From NCBI GenBank assembly GCA_944800085.1, contig CALYLO010000001.1, positions 322,501 to 386,500 of the forward strand: a DNA stretch of 64,000 nt. The letters are read 5' to 3'. Positions within the stretch are counted from its first letter, which is position 1, and the number at the start of each line of letters is the position of its first letter. Below the pieces are notes generated by a model, which saw only the letters and a program-made list of their open reading frames with translations, had not been told where the DNA came from and searched no databases. The position numbers and the translations under genes were made by a program. Shown here one piece after another: positions 44,730-54,361 of the stretch. This stretch comes from Paenibacillus melissococcoides (GTDB taxonomy: Bacteria > Bacillota > Bacilli > Paenibacillales > Paenibacillaceae).

Positions 44730-45239
44730 ATGCGGTTAAGACTAACGATGAGTGCAGTGAAACGGCTGAGCATATGGGTCTTGGGCGCACTTATTATAGG
44801 CTGCTCCGTATTGTGGTACATACATCAATCGTCCGGCCGATCGTGGTCCACGCTCACGAGCCTTAGCAATCCCGGGCCGGAAGAGGTCGAAATTTACAAC
44901 GTCCAATCCATGTCGCTAAAATCGGGGGAGGAGGACCGACTGCTTGTCGTCTTGACGGAGCCCAGTCATCTTCGACTCATCGATGAGGCCATATCGTCGG
45001 CCCGCCCGATCGAGGGTGTGGCGAAGGTGGCGCAGCCCCATTTCCGCATTCATTACAATAATACCAACTATTATGTATGGTTGTCGAAGGATGAGCTATA
45101 TGGCGCATTTATGAATGCGGACCAGTCTCATACCCTATACAGTCTCAGCGACCGATCCATCAACCAGCTGCAGGAGCTTTTCAATGACCTGCAACTGTGG
45201 AACGAGCCGAAAGGATCGAAGACAGGGGGCGGATCCTAG
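44730..45239 (+). CDS. Hypothetical membrane-anchored or lipoprotein
   Basis: 169 aa, not recognised. The N-terminus (RLSIWVLGALIIGCSVLWYI) is a membrane anchor; IIGC could act as a lipobox, but the hydrophobic stretch continues past the Cys, so a simple anchor is as likely. The rest is a soluble alpha/beta domain (EVEIYNVQSMSLKSGEEDRL, then HYNNTNYYVWLSKDELYG) exposed outside the membrane. AAGGGGAT precedes ATG 44730. It converges with the YfhP-like gene. Confidence 0.65.
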   Translation: MRLRLTMSAVKRLSIWVLGALIIGCSVLWYIHQSSGRSWSTLTSLSNPGPEEVEIYNVQSMSLKSGEEDRLLVVLTEPSHLRLIDEAISSARPIEGVAKVAQPHFRIHYNNTNYYVWLSKDELYGAFMNADQSHTLYSLSDRSINQLQELFNDLQLWNEPKGSKTGGGS

Positions 45240-45251
45240 GATTCGTCCCCT

Positions 45252-46241
45252 TCAGCTTCGCTCCCATTCCAGTCCATACCGCTTGGCCCTGCCCGGCCTG
45301 TTCAGCCAGCCGACGAAATAATCGATAATATCGCCCTCCCTATTCATCATGACGAGCGCCACGAGCGGAAATTGCTTCCGGTGGCGGTAGCGGACGTCTG
45401 CCCAGCGCACGGCGTAGCCGTAGCGGGTCGGCTCCATGGTGGCGCAGACGAAACGGGAGGTGTCCAGCAGCGCCTGCACGGCAGGATGAGATCGGGATGC
45501 TTCGACGAGCGGATGGCCGCTGCAGCGGACCGTATCGGTCCAGGTCACCGTCCCCCGCTTCCAGTGTCCGAGCCGGAAAGTGCCGTCCCTTCTTCGCTTC
45601 ACGATATTCCAGCGGGAGAGCGCTACGGTAGGCATGACCGTATACGATTCCCCTTCCTCGCGCTCTGGGTCCCGGTCCGGCAGCCTTTGCACGACTTGGC
45701 GATGAGCGCGGATGCGCCAGATGTAGTACAAAACAAGCACGCCGTACAGAATCGGAAAGACGATGCGGGGAGAGACAAGCCCGGTCACCCACAAGGCAAT
45801 CGCGGCAAGATGGGTCGAGAAGATAATCGGGTCGAAGAGAGCGATAATATTCAAGCAGACCCACCGGTTCACGAACGGCCATGCCGCCAATGTTCCATAA
45901 GGGTTGAACAGGTCGGCGACGATATGGATGAAGACGGACAGCGCCGTCCAGGCCAGCACGTGCCGGAAGGAGGCCCCCGGCATGATGCCGACCGCCAAGG
46001 CGGCAATCAGCACGGACCAGACGACCGCCATGGGCGGGGAATGGGAGATTCCCCGATGCTGCTGAATGTATAAAATATTGCTTTTCCACTTAAAAAAAGT
46101 ATCCGCGTCCGGTGCTTGCGATCCAAGCATCACCCCCAAAAACACGGCTGCCGCGGTAGCCGGCTCGGAAGCGACGACCGGGTCGCACTGCGACAATCCC
46201 GCCAGACCTATCCCCATGACGACATGAGTGCTTGTATCCAC
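45252..46241 (-). CDS. YfhP/YdjM-family membrane protein (DUF457)
   Basis: 329 aa. The N-terminal half (~1-190) has four to five membrane segments and the family metal-site residues: THVVMGIGLA, GSQAPDADTFFKW, HRGISHSP and HIVADLFNPYG. This is the membrane-bound metal-dependent hydrolase fold (YdjM/YfhP). The C-terminal half is soluble. The function in Bacillus is poorly defined. I start at GTG 46241, behind GAGGTGA; GTG 46250 is inside that site. Confidence 0.85.
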   Translation of the reverse strand: MDTSTHVVMGIGLAGLSQCDPVVASEPATAAAVFLGVMLGSQAPDADTFFKWKSNILYIQQHRGISHSPPMAVVWSVLIAALAVGIMPGASFRHVLAWTALSVFIHIVADLFNPYGTLAAWPFVNRWVCLNIIALFDPIIFSTHLAAIALWVTGLVSPRIVFPILYGVLVLYYIWRIRAHRQVVQRLPDRDPEREEGESYTVMPTVALSRWNIVKRRRDGTFRLGHWKRGTVTWTDTVRCSGHPLVEASRSHPAVQALLDTSRFVCATMEPTRYGYAVRWADVRYRHRKQFPLVALVMMNREGDIIDYFVGWLNRPGRAKRYGLEWERS

Positions 46242-46382
46242 TTCGATCACCTCGCTTGTATTGTGAGCAGGATTGTACCAAAATATGACGGGGAGGCAAA
46301 AACTTCCCGCTTGAAATCATGAGGTGAAAGCCCGAGGCTCTCGTTAAAGAGCCATTTTCGAATAGGAAGGATGAGGAAGAAG

Positions 46383-46691
46383 ATGACGCAGATGGATCGA
46401 ATTATATTTGTGGAATACCGTATCCTGCCGGAGGCGAGAGAGAGGTACTTGAACGCGATTCGGCGCTTGCTGAAGGATCGGCCTGACGTTGTGCTGTTTG
46501 AAGGAACCGACCAGCCGAATGTATTTGTCGAGCAGTGGCTCGGAACGACCGCCGATGACTATGCCTCGCTGAAGAAGCTCAGAATAGAGGGGGCGGACGG
46601 CTGGAATGCGGTCACCTCATGTATTGCCGGGGGCGTAGACAAACTGCATATATGGGAATTTCGGCGCTCTCCGGTCGTACCGGAGGAATAG
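46383..46691 (+). CDS. Hypothetical protein, possible ferredoxin-like dimeric fold
   Basis: 102 aa, soluble. The pattern (IIFVEYRILPEARERYLNAI, later VFVEQWLGTTADDY and KLHIWEF) resembles small dimeric alpha/beta-barrel proteins such as NIPSNAP or ABM-type domains, with which it has only general similarity. ATG 46383 is preceded by GAGGAAG; ATG 46371 is a weaker alternative. It stands 140 nt before ctaB; any link to haem A synthesis is unproven. Confidence 0.6.
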   Translation: MTQMDRIIFVEYRILPEARERYLNAIRRLLKDRPDVVLFEGTDQPNVFVEQWLGTTADDYASLKKLRIEGADGWNAVTSCIAGGVDKLHIWEFRRSPVVPEE

Positions 46692-46830
46692 CTGGCTGAA
46701 GTCGGTGTCAAATTGATGAACGATTCCTCGAAACGTTGTCATTGTTCGGATATATTTGCTATGATAAAAATTACAGCAGAAAGAAAAAGATTCTGCTTTT
46801 CTCTGAACACAACAAGGAGGAACGGGTCGC

Positions 46831-47763
46831 GTGGATAAACAAATGACTTATCGGGGGCCTTCCGATTCCGTTACATTGACGCCGGGACCGATACGGGTCG
46901 GATTATGGAAAGAGTTTATTCAATTAACGAAGCCGGGCATTATCCGCTCGAACCTGATGGCGGCGTTTTCCGGCTTTTGGGTAGCGGCCAAATGGGATAT
47001 TCCTTGGCTTACGTTGCTGTGGATGCTTGTCGGAACGACGCTGGTCCTCGCATCCTCATGCGTATTCAACAATTATTTCGATCGGGATTTCGATATGAAG
47101 ATGGAGCGGACGAAGAAGCGCGCGCTGCCGGAAGGGCGATTGAAGCCGAACACCGTGCTGGGCTATGCCATCATCCTTGGCGCAGCCGGGCTGGCGGTGC
47201 TGTTCGGCCTCGTCAATGTACTGTCCGGAATCGTGGGCATCGCAGGCATGTTCTTCTATGTTGTCATATACACGTTATGGCTCAAGCGCACTTCCACCTG
47301 GAGCACGTCTGTAGGCGGCATTTCCGGGGCGATGCCTCCCGTCATCGGCTATGTTGCCGTCAGGGGCCAGCTTGATATGGGAGCGGCCTTGCTGTTCGCG
47401 CTGCTGTTCCTGTGGCAGCCGCCGCATTTCTGGGCGCTCGGCATTCGCCGCGTGGAAGAATACCGGGCAGCCGGCTATCCGCTTCTGCCCGTCGTTAAGG
47501 GGATCACCCGCACGAAGTGGCAGATGATTCCGTACGTCGTCTTGCTGCTGCCGGTGTCGTGGTTGTTCTATTCGTACGGCTATACCGGCATGATTTATGG
47601 CATCCTCGGCACCGTCATCAATGCGATCTGGTTGTTCATCTGCATTGCGGGCTTCCGCGCGAAGGACACCGACGCCTGGGCGAAGAAGAACTTCATTTGG
47701 TCCATTAACGTCCTGATGCTGAATATGCTGGTCATGATTCTGGACACGATGGGGAAAGCGTAA
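46831..47763 (+). CDS. ctaB: Protohaem IX farnesyltransferase (haem O synthase)
   Basis: 310-aa UbiA-family enzyme with about nine membrane segments. It adds a farnesyl group to haem B to give haem O for cytochrome oxidase. The first Asp-rich motif NNYFDRDFDMKMERT is near residue ~85, with KRTSTWSTSVGGISGAMPP and the GITRTKWQM loop further on. Start GTG 46831 with AAGGAGG eight nt upstream. Followed 51 nt later by sco, forming an oxidase-assembly pair. Confidence 0.95.
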   Translation: MDKQMTYRGPSDSVTLTPGPIRVGLWKEFIQLTKPGIIRSNLMAAFSGFWVAAKWDIPWLTLLWMLVGTTLVLASSCVFNNYFDRDFDMKMERTKKRALPEGRLKPNTVLGYAIILGAAGLAVLFGLVNVLSGIVGIAGMFFYVVIYTLWLKRTSTWSTSVGGISGAMPPVIGYVAVRGQLDMGAALLFALLFLWQPPHFWALGIRRVEEYRAAGYPLLPVVKGITRTKWQMIPYVVLLLPVSWLFYSYGYTGMIYGILGTVINAIWLFICIAGFRAKDTDAWAKKNFIWSINVLMLNMLVMILDTMGKA

Positions 47764-47814
47764 GGACGCATTTCTGCAGGTTATAGCATGGGAAGCTAGG
47801 GGGAGGAACGGAGC

Positions 47815-48429
47815 ATGTCGTGGGCGAAGAAGTATTCTTTTCAGATTTTCCTTGGCGCGCTGGTGGCGGTCTTTGCGATTGTGGTGGCCATTCTGTATTG
47901 GCCGCGGGAACCGGACATTCCGATGACCGACAAAAAGGCGCCGGACTTCAGCATGCAAAATGTGGACGGCAGCACGGTGACGCTGGCGGATACGAACGGC
48001 AAGGTCCGTTTGTTCTATTTCTATTTTACCAACTGCCCGGATGTCTGCCCGCCGACGACATACCGCTTGTCTGAAGTGCAGAATCTGCTTAAGGACAAGG
48101 GGATATTCGGCACCGAGGCGAGCATCGTATCGATTTCATTCGATCCGGAACGCGATACGTTGGAGGAGATTAAGAAATGGTCGGAGAAGTACAATGCCGA
48201 CTATAGCGGCTGGTACTTCCTGAGGGGCAAGGAAGAGGATGTCGCGAAGATGATGCCGGAGTTCGGATCCAGCGTCTTCAAGGACGAGGACGGGAATTTC
48301 ACGCATCTGAATGTCATCACCTTGGTCGATCGGGACGGCAATATTCGCAAGTATTACAATGCGAATGATCTGGAGACGGCTTCCCCTGAAAATATCGCCA
48401 AGGATGTAGCGCGTCTCGTAAAAGCTTAA
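47815..48429 (+). CDS. SCO1/SenC-family copper chaperone for cytochrome oxidase
   Basis: 204 aa. One N-terminal membrane anchor (~9-28) is followed by a thioredoxin-fold domain outside the membrane. The copper-binding cysteines C74 and C78 (NCPDVCPPT) and the downstream histidine in GNFTHLNVITLV are present. Sco proteins deliver copper to the CuA site of cytochrome c oxidase. Directly downstream of ctaB. AGGGGGAGG precedes the ATG. Confidence 0.93.
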   Translation: MSWAKKYSFQIFLGALVAVFAIVVAILYWPREPDIPMTDKKAPDFSMQNVDGSTVTLADTNGKVRLFYFYFTNCPDVCPPTTYRLSEVQNLLKDKGIFGTEASIVSISFDPERDTLEEIKKWSEKYNADYSGWYFLRGKEEDVAKMMPEFGSSVFKDEDGNFTHLNVITLVDRDGNIRKYYNANDLETASPENIAKDVARLVKA

Positions 48430-48443
48430 TATATATAGGAAGC

Positions 48444-48803
48444 TCACAGCGGCGGGGCTGGATCCGGATATATAATATATTCGTCCAGTCCCGCCTTTTC
48501 GAGCTGCTGAATCAAGTACTCATCCGGCGTTCCTTCGACCCCGGCGTAGCCGCGGCGCGTGTATATATGTTCGGCATCCGGGAACGCGTCCCGCAATATG
48601 CCGCGGATCCGCTTGCCCGATGCGTCGTTATCCATGAACAAGTAGACGTCCTTGTCCTGCGCTTCCTTGCGCAGTTGCTCGGTCCGGAGCGTGTTCAAGG
48701 TGCCGAACGTGCACAAGATGCCCACTTCCTCGCTTAGAAGCCGGCGCAGCCGGCTGCGGTCGTTCTTCCCTTCCACGATGATGACAATATCCAAAAGTGC
48801 CAC
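48444..48803 (-). CDS. Small Toprim-domain protein (YusF-like)
   Basis: 119 aa, a free-standing Toprim domain: the glutamate in IVEGKNDRSRL near the start and the DxD-type motif VYLFMDNDASGKRIRG near residue ~55. Such small primase-like proteins are widespread and of unknown function; some relatives act in rRNA maturation. GTG 48803 is the longest start; TTG 48794, with AGGGGGTGG six nt upstream, may be the true one. Confidence 0.8.
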   Translation of the reverse strand: MALLDIVIIVEGKNDRSRLRRLLSEEVGILCTFGTLNTLRTEQLRKEAQDKDVYLFMDNDASGKRIRGILRDAFPDAEHIYTRRGYAGVEGTPDEYLIQQLEKAGLDEYIIYPDPAPPL

Positions 48804-48897
48804 CCCCTGCTGTATCCGTTATCGCCATGCTTCTGTACGGATAGTGTACCACAATGAAGCGAACCGCCTGCAAGGGTCTTTCCGTGCCAGCACAAAG

Positions 48898-48920
48898 AGG
48901 CTTGCCGGGATTGGCAAGCC
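48898..48920 (-). terminator. Hairpin after the YjcZ-like gene
   Basis: AGGCTTGCC/GGCAAGCC stem just past the stop of the small sporulation gene on the minus strand; weak T run. Confidence 0.5.
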
Positions 48921-48950
48921 GCATGAGGAGAGAGCGTAACAGAATGACTG

Positions 48951-49106
48951 TTAATAGAATGGCGCCCGCAAAATAATGACGAGCAAGATGTAAAGGACGA
49001 GGATGGTGCCGGTCGATGTCCAGAATCCGGGATAAACATGAGCCGGCTTCGCTGCCGGGGCCACAGCCGCAGGACCAGGTCCGCAAGGGTTGTAACCGTG
49101 GCTCAT
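48951..49106 (-). CDS. YjcZ-family small sporulation protein
   Basis: 51 aa. A short N-terminal part rich in G, P and A (MSHGYNPCGPGPAAVAP...) is followed by a C-terminal hydrophobic helix (TILVLYILLVIILRAPFY). This resembles the YjcZ/CotH-neighbour class of small spore membrane proteins, whose last ~20 residues are a conserved hydrophobic anchor. GAGGTGAAA lies about seven nt before ATG 49106. It has its own hairpin downstream. Confidence 0.72.
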   Translation of the reverse strand: MSHGYNPCGPGPAAVAPAAKPAHVYPGFWTSTGTILVLYILLVIILRAPFY

Positions 49107-49228
49107 CTCGTTTCACCTCGCTTTCCTGATGGTCATTTGTTACAATGCTATACTATGTCGGCGCCTGCCGCGGGGCATGTGCATATACCCAGATCCGCCC
49201 GAATGGGCGGATGCGGCGGGACGCGGCC

Positions 49229-50407
49229 TTATACCCGCGTCGTCGTGCGCGTTGCGGGAAGAAGAGAAGGCGGCAGAAAAGCTTGCTTCGCCGGAAGCAG
49301 CGTGACTGCAATCATCAGAACGACGAATGCGATAAAATAAGGCGATATCGTATCTCGAATCTGGCCCGCGATCATCGGGCCAAGGAAAGAGCCGATGGAA
49401 GAGGAGATCGCCAGGATGGAAAAGATCCGCCCAAAACGGGTTCCTCCGCTTAATAAAATCAAATGGGAGGACATGGCGGGCAAAATGATTCCTTTGGTCA
49501 TTCCGATAAGGAACAGTGTCGCCAGCAGCGGCACCGGCCAATGGATGGCCAGTCCGAAAAAGAGCAGCGCCAAGGCGAATGCGCCCATCCACGTCCTCGT
49601 ATACGGTTGATAATGGTTCAGGAACAGCAGGCTCAACGTGAACAGTGCGCCCAAGCTGACGGCCGAGAACAGGATGCCGGCCCGCATAATCGATTCGAGC
49701 GCGTCCGCCATCAGCGGAAGCTCGAAGAACAGGATGCCCTGGGACAGCGAGATGGCAAGCGGCATGAAATAAAAGCGCCATGGGACCGGCACGGCTTCCG
49801 GCTGTTTGAGCGGCTCTGAAGGAACGCCCTCCGCCTGCGGCGTCAAAGAAACGGCATCTTGGGTGATATCCTGGATGAAGAACCAGGCCAGCACGCCGAC
49901 GATGAGCAGCATAATGCCGAGCGCCTGGAATGCCATGCCGAACCCGATCTTGGCGACGAGATAGGCGCCGGCGGCCGGAGAGACGACCGAGGCGAGCGTA
50001 TGAATGAGGCCGTTGCCTGCCATCAGCTTCCCTTGATGCACATGATCCCGGGCCATGCGTGCGAGGAGGGACAAGCAGGCCGGTGACAGGAAGGCGAGCA
50101 CGAACCCGCTGATAGAGCGCAACACGAGCAGCTCCCATGGGTTGACGACATGGGCCTGCAAAATCATGATTACCCCGGCGCCGATCAGACTGAGCACAAT
50201 AAAAATCCGGCTACCGAATCGGTCGATTCCGTAACCGGCCAGCAGGTTGCCCGGCAGATGGGTAAAGGAGTACATACCCATCATCAGTCCGATGAAGGAG
50301 GGCGCCGCACCTATTGAGATGGCAAACGGGGTTAGAATCGGGTATTGCGCGTGCAAATCAAAGAAAGCAACGAACAAGAACAAATAGAGCCACAGCACTG
50401 AGCGCAA
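49229..50407 (-). CDS. MFS transporter
   Basis: 392 aa with about 12 membrane segments. The signature loop GYGIDRFGSRIFIVLS (between segments 2 and 3) and the second-half MTKGIILPAMSSHL and GTRFGRIFSI stretches are typical of drug-efflux-like MFS proteins (DHA family). Substrate unknown. The start is TTG 50407, supported by GGAGGTGA eight nt upstream. Alone on this strand. Confidence 0.87.
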   Translation of the reverse strand: MRSVLWLYLFLFVAFFDLHAQYPILTPFAISIGAAPSFIGLMMGMYSFTHLPGNLLAGYGIDRFGSRIFIVLSLIGAGVIMILQAHVVNPWELLVLRSISGFVLAFLSPACLSLLARMARDHVHQGKLMAGNGLIHTLASVVSPAAGAYLVAKIGFGMAFQALGIMLLIVGVLAWFFIQDITQDAVSLTPQAEGVPSEPLKQPEAVPVPWRFYFMPLAISLSQGILFFELPLMADALESIMRAGILFSAVSLGALFTLSLLFLNHYQPYTRTWMGAFALALLFFGLAIHWPVPLLATLFLIGMTKGIILPAMSSHLILLSGGTRFGRIFSILAISSSIGSFLGPMIAGQIRDTISPYFIAFVVLMIAVTLLPAKQAFLPPSLLPATRTTTRV

Positions 50408-50560
50408 AGTTCAGTCACCTCCAAATCGCTATGCTATACTTGTACGTTGGAAGGGACGAACTTAGTACCCCAAGATGCGATATGCCCGCCCAAGGCCGGG
50501 CTGATTGCCACAAATAATGGGAATGATGCTATAATACGTGGTGGAAAGGGTGGTTATCAG

Positions 50561-51001
50561 GTGAATCAGATGGATATGTGGTTTGAATTTATTAAGCAGA
50601 ACTGGCTCATTTTCCTCATCGCGCTTATCGTCTTATTCGTAATTGTCAGCTTCGTGAAGACGATGGTCAAATGGGCGCTTGTGTTGGTGATTATCGCCGC
50701 GGTCGCCGTGTACAGCGGCATCACGTGGGATAATATCGATCAGGTGGTCACGAACGTGAAGGATGAGACGGTCCAGAAGCTGAAGGAGCAGGCGACGCAA
50801 GCGATGCTCGATGAAGCGAAAAAAGCGACATATACGGCCGAGAAGGACGGTACGTACACCATTAAGACGCCGAGTCTCGTGCTGACAGGGAAGTCGGACA
50901 GCGGCAAAGTGAATGTGTCGTTCAGCGGCGTGCCGCTCGGCGAATGGGATATTAACGACACGCTGCGCCAATTCATTGACAAGGCGAAGCAGAAGCAATG
51001 A
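50561..51001 (+). CDS. Hypothetical single-pass membrane protein, partner of the transglutaminase-like protein
   Basis: 146 aa, not recognised. One long or two short membrane segments (~12-55, LIFLIALIVLFVIVSFVKTM...) precede a charged soluble tail (~60-146). GTG 50561 is preceded by AAAGGGTGG; ATG 50570 is also possible. Its stop overlaps the next start (ATGA), so the two products are probably made in fixed ratio and may act together at the membrane. Confidence 0.68.
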   Translation: MNQMDMWFEFIKQNWLIFLIALIVLFVIVSFVKTMVKWALVLVIIAAVAVYSGITWDNIDQVVTNVKDETVQKLKEQATQAMLDEAKKATYTAEKDGTYTIKTPSLVLTGKSDSGKVNVSFSGVPLGEWDINDTLRQFIDKAKQKQ

Positions 51002-52164
51002 GCGCGCAGATGCTGACAGACGGGAATGTGGTGACGATATTGCTTGGCGTCATCGTGCTTCTCTCGGTGCTGCTAGGGGTGAGGAGAGGGGCTTCCGGCT
51101 CCGCTCGTCACCTTTTGTCATTTGTGGTGGATACCGCGGCCGTCGTCGTCTCTGCGCTCGCTTCCTATTGGATAGCGATGACGCTGTCTCCGCTTGTGCA
51201 GAGCCAGATGGCTGAATGGAGCATCGCGATTCCGGCGCGGGAGCTGGCGTGGTGGGAGCAGATCGGCTATACGCTGCTGACCGGGATCCGCGACTTCTCG
51301 CTGCTTCGCTTCGCCGTGCTGTTCGCGTTGATATATATGATGATCCGCTGGATAGCCGGCTGGGCGCTGGGCGCTCTGGTGCCGGCGGCCGGCAGGGAAC
51401 GGGCTGATCATCCGCGGGGAGCGGCAGAGGCCGGACCGTTGAAGACGGTCGGGAATTGGCTCGCCGGCGCGGTGCTGGGCGGGATCATCGGCATGGCGCG
51501 GGCGCTGCTCGTCATCCTCATGCTGTTCGCTTATGTGACGTGGCAGCCGGATACGAAGGCGAGCGCCATTATCCGCGATTCGGAAGCATACCGGCTGGCA
51601 GCCCAGGAGCTGATCGAACCGGTCGCCGGCGACTTCATCTCGTCCCAATGGCCGGTATTTACTTCCCAGGTCGCCGAAGAGCTGTCGGCGCTCATGCAGC
51701 GCAAATATGAAGTCGTCGATTCCCATATCCCGGACGACATCGAACAGGCTGCCGGGGACATTACGGCCGGCGCGCGCTCGGATGAAGAGAAGGCGCGCAA
51801 GCTGTACGATTGGATCGGAAGCCGCGTTCAGTATGACTGGGACAAGGCGAAGCAGTATGAGACGAAGCGGGTCTGGAAGGAACAGACTCCGCAGGATACG
51901 TTCGCCACCAAGCAGGGCGTCTGCATCGACTACGCCCGCCTGTATGCGGTCATGGCCCGGGCGGCGGATTTGAAGGTGAAGGTCGTGACCGGTCTCGGCT
52001 ATAACGGCCAAGGCGGCTATGGCCCCCATGCCTGGAATGAGGTCTGGCTCTCGGAAGAGGAACGCTGGATTCCGCTTGATGCCACCTGGGCGAGCTCGGG
52101 CGATTGGTTCAACCCGCCGGATTTCGCCAAGACGCATGTGCCGGACAAGATCGCGGCTGGCTAA
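50998..52164 (+). CDS. Membrane protein with CvpA-like and transglutaminase-like domains
   Basis: 388 aa. About four membrane segments (~12-190) in a CvpA-like arrangement are followed by an outer transglutaminase-fold domain (~250-388). The catalytic triad is visible: Cys309 (KQGVCIDYARL), His344 (GPHAWNEVW) and Asp361 (PLDATWA). Bacterial members may cross-link or cut proteins or peptidoglycan-linked peptides. It is coupled to the preceding membrane protein and lies 89 nt ahead of two PBP genes, which suggests a cell-wall role. Confidence 0.78.
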   Translation: MSAQMLTDGNVVTILLGVIVLLSVLLGVRRGASGSARHLLSFVVDTAAVVVSALASYWIAMTLSPLVQSQMAEWSIAIPARELAWWEQIGYTLLTGIRDFSLLRFAVLFALIYMMIRWIAGWALGALVPAAGRERADHPRGAAEAGPLKTVGNWLAGAVLGGIIGMARALLVILMLFAYVTWQPDTKASAIIRDSEAYRLAAQELIEPVAGDFISSQWPVFTSQVAEELSALMQRKYEVVDSHIPDDIEQAAGDITAGARSDEEKARKLYDWIGSRVQYDWDKAKQYETKRVWKEQTPQDTFATKQGVCIDYARLYAVMARAADLKVKVVTGLGYNGQGGYGPHAWNEVWLSEEERWIPLDATWASSGDWFNPPDFAKTHVPDKIAAG

Positions 52165-52252
52165 TCCACAATTTAGGGCTTTGAAGGGGAATTCCTATCT
52201 ATGCTAAAATGGTTGGGAAGCAAGTTACAGCGGGAGAAAGGTTGATAGAGCA

Positions 52253-54361
52253 GTGACTCATCCTCATCATGATCCGGAAAAGCGTGAAGTTCTCAACCGG
52301 CGTAATTTTTCGCATCGGTTGAATATATTCTTTTTTGTTACCTTTGCGGTATTCTCCGTACTTATCGTGCGGTTAGCGATATTGCAGTTCGTGGAAGGCC
52401 CGAGCCTGAAGGAGAAGGAAGCGCAGCTTGGTTACAAGGAGACGCCGATCCCGCCGCTCCGGGGCTCGATTTATGATGCGTCCGGAACGCAGGTCGCCTA
52501 TTCGACCTCGACCCAGTCCTTATATTTCAATATTGAGAAAAATTACGGAGATCCGAAGAAGGCCGAACTGACCGACGTGCAGAAGAAAAACCGGGAAGAG
52601 GCGAAGCGCTTGGCCGAGCGGTTGGCCGACGTCTTCAAGGAGTACGGCGATCCCGAAGATAAGCCGCTGACGGCCGACGTCATCTACAATGATCTGATGG
52701 ATCTGTCGGCCCGCGTCAATTTTACGTATACGCCGCGCATTATCAAGACCGGCCTGACCCGGAAGGAAGTGGCCTACTTCCTGGAGCACAAGCCGGAGTT
52801 CCCGGGCATCGATATCGTCGAGGACAGCGTGCGCCACTACGAACCGATGGCGGTGCAGACGGTCGGGTATTTGAAAAAGTTCAAGGGCGTGCGCGACAAT
52901 CCGGGGTATTATAACGATATTTATAATAATCGCGCCACGACGCCGTCCGAGAAGCAATACCTTGATTACGAGGATGTCGGCTTCGACGGCATTGAGCTGA
53001 TGTACCAGGAAGAGCTGCGGGGATTGAACGGGGTCAAGAAGTTCCCTGTCAACGTGGCGAACCGCATCATCGGGCCGATGGAGCTGACGAAGCCGCAGCG
53101 CGGCAACGATATCCATCTGACGATTCATCGCGATGTGCAGAAGGCGACCGAGGATGCGATTATGCAGACGCTGGAGCGGATCAGGAACTCTTCGAACCGC
53201 TCGGAGCGGGCGCCGTATGCGCGCACCGGCTATGCGGTGGCGATGGAGGTCGACACCGGGAATATCGTCGCGATGGCGAGCATGCCGGATTACGATCCGA
53301 ACGTGTGGCGGAACGGCTCGATCACTCCCGAGGATTATGACCAATACCAATACTATTTGATGAACGGAGCGATCCGCGACGTCCCGGCGCCATATGAGGA
53401 CGACAAAGAGCGGATGAAGCATCCGGGCTCCGTCGTCTATCTCGGTTCGACGATGAAGCCGCTGTCGGTGCTGATCGGTCTCCAGGAGAAGCTGTTCACT
53501 CTCGGCGAGACCTATTACGACGGCGGTTACGCCCAGTTCGGACGGGTCGGCTACGAGACCAAGGTGTGGAACTCGGGCAATGTCGGCTACGGACGCATCG
53601 GAGCTTCGCGCGCATTGGAAGTGTCCTCCAACGCCTTCATGGTCGATATGATCGGGAAGCGGCTCTATTCCATGCCGACGGTCAACGGGCGCAACGGGCT
53701 GAAGGTATGGGATGAGTATATGGACGCCTTCGGGCTCGGTGTGCTGACGGGAAGCGGCCTGCCGCGCGAGCAGGCGGGAGCCAAGGATTACTTGCTCGAG
53801 GCCGAGCGCAATAACGCCCAATCCGCGCTGGTCTATGCCTCCTTCGGCCAGCAGGGGAAATATACGACATTGCAGCTCGCCCAATATGCCGCCACGCTGG
53901 CGAACCACGGCACGCGCATCAAGCCGCAGCTCGTGAGCAAGATTACCGACGGCAACGGCCAAGTCGTGAAGACGTTCGGGCGCGAAGAGCTCGACAAGAA
54001 GAACATCGACGATGCCTACTGGAATGTCGTCGAGGAAGGCATGCTGAAGGTTAACGTCCACGGCTTCGACGGCTTCCCTTACTCGTTCTACCGCAAGACG
54101 GGTACGTCGCAGATGGACGTCGCCGGAGGACGGGTCGACAACGCGGTGTTCATCGCGTATGCGCCGGCGGATAAGCCGAAGCTGGCCGTCGCCGTTGTCG
54201 TGCCGGAGGGCGGCTTCGGGTCGTACGGTGCGGCGCCGATTGCGCGGGCGATGTTCGACGCGTATGATGAGGCGTACGGCTTGGACGGCACGCCGAAGAA
54301 GAAGCCGGATGAGCTGAAGGATGAGCAGGCGGATACGACCGCCGGGCAGGGTACGGAATAA
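52253..54361 (+). CDS. Class B penicillin-binding protein (PBP2-like), first of a tandem pair
   Basis: 702-aa D,D-transpeptidase. The N-terminal membrane anchor (LNIFFFVTFAVFSVLIVRLA, residues ~25-44) is followed by the dimerisation/pedestal domain and a transpeptidase domain: active Ser399 in STMK, S458-S459-N460 (SxN), and K615-T616-G617 (KTG). It cross-links peptidoglycan outside the membrane. Start GTG 52253 behind AGAAAGG. The next gene encodes a close paralogue with catalytic motifs at identical positions. Confidence 0.95.
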   Translation: MTHPHHDPEKREVLNRRNFSHRLNIFFFVTFAVFSVLIVRLAILQFVEGPSLKEKEAQLGYKETPIPPLRGSIYDASGTQVAYSTSTQSLYFNIEKNYGDPKKAELTDVQKKNREEAKRLAERLADVFKEYGDPEDKPLTADVIYNDLMDLSARVNFTYTPRIIKTGLTRKEVAYFLEHKPEFPGIDIVEDSVRHYEPMAVQTVGYLKKFKGVRDNPGYYNDIYNNRATTPSEKQYLDYEDVGFDGIELMYQEELRGLNGVKKFPVNVANRIIGPMELTKPQRGNDIHLTIHRDVQKATEDAIMQTLERIRNSSNRSERAPYARTGYAVAMEVDTGNIVAMASMPDYDPNVWRNGSITPEDYDQYQYYLMNGAIRDVPAPYEDDKERMKHPGSVVYLGSTMKPLSVLIGLQEKLFTLGETYYDGGYAQFGRVGYETKVWNSGNVGYGRIGASRALEVSSNAFMVDMIGKRLYSMPTVNGRNGLKVWDEYMDAFGLGVLTGSGLPREQAGAKDYLLEAERNNAQSALVYASFGQQGKYTTLQLAQYAATLANHGTRIKPQLVSKITDGNGQVVKTFGREELDKKNIDDAYWNVVEEGMLKVNVHGFDGFPYSFYRKTGTSQMDVAGGRVDNAVFIAYAPADKPKLAVAVVVPEGGFGSYGAAPIARAMFDAYDEAYGLDGTPKKKPDELKDEQADTTAGQGTE

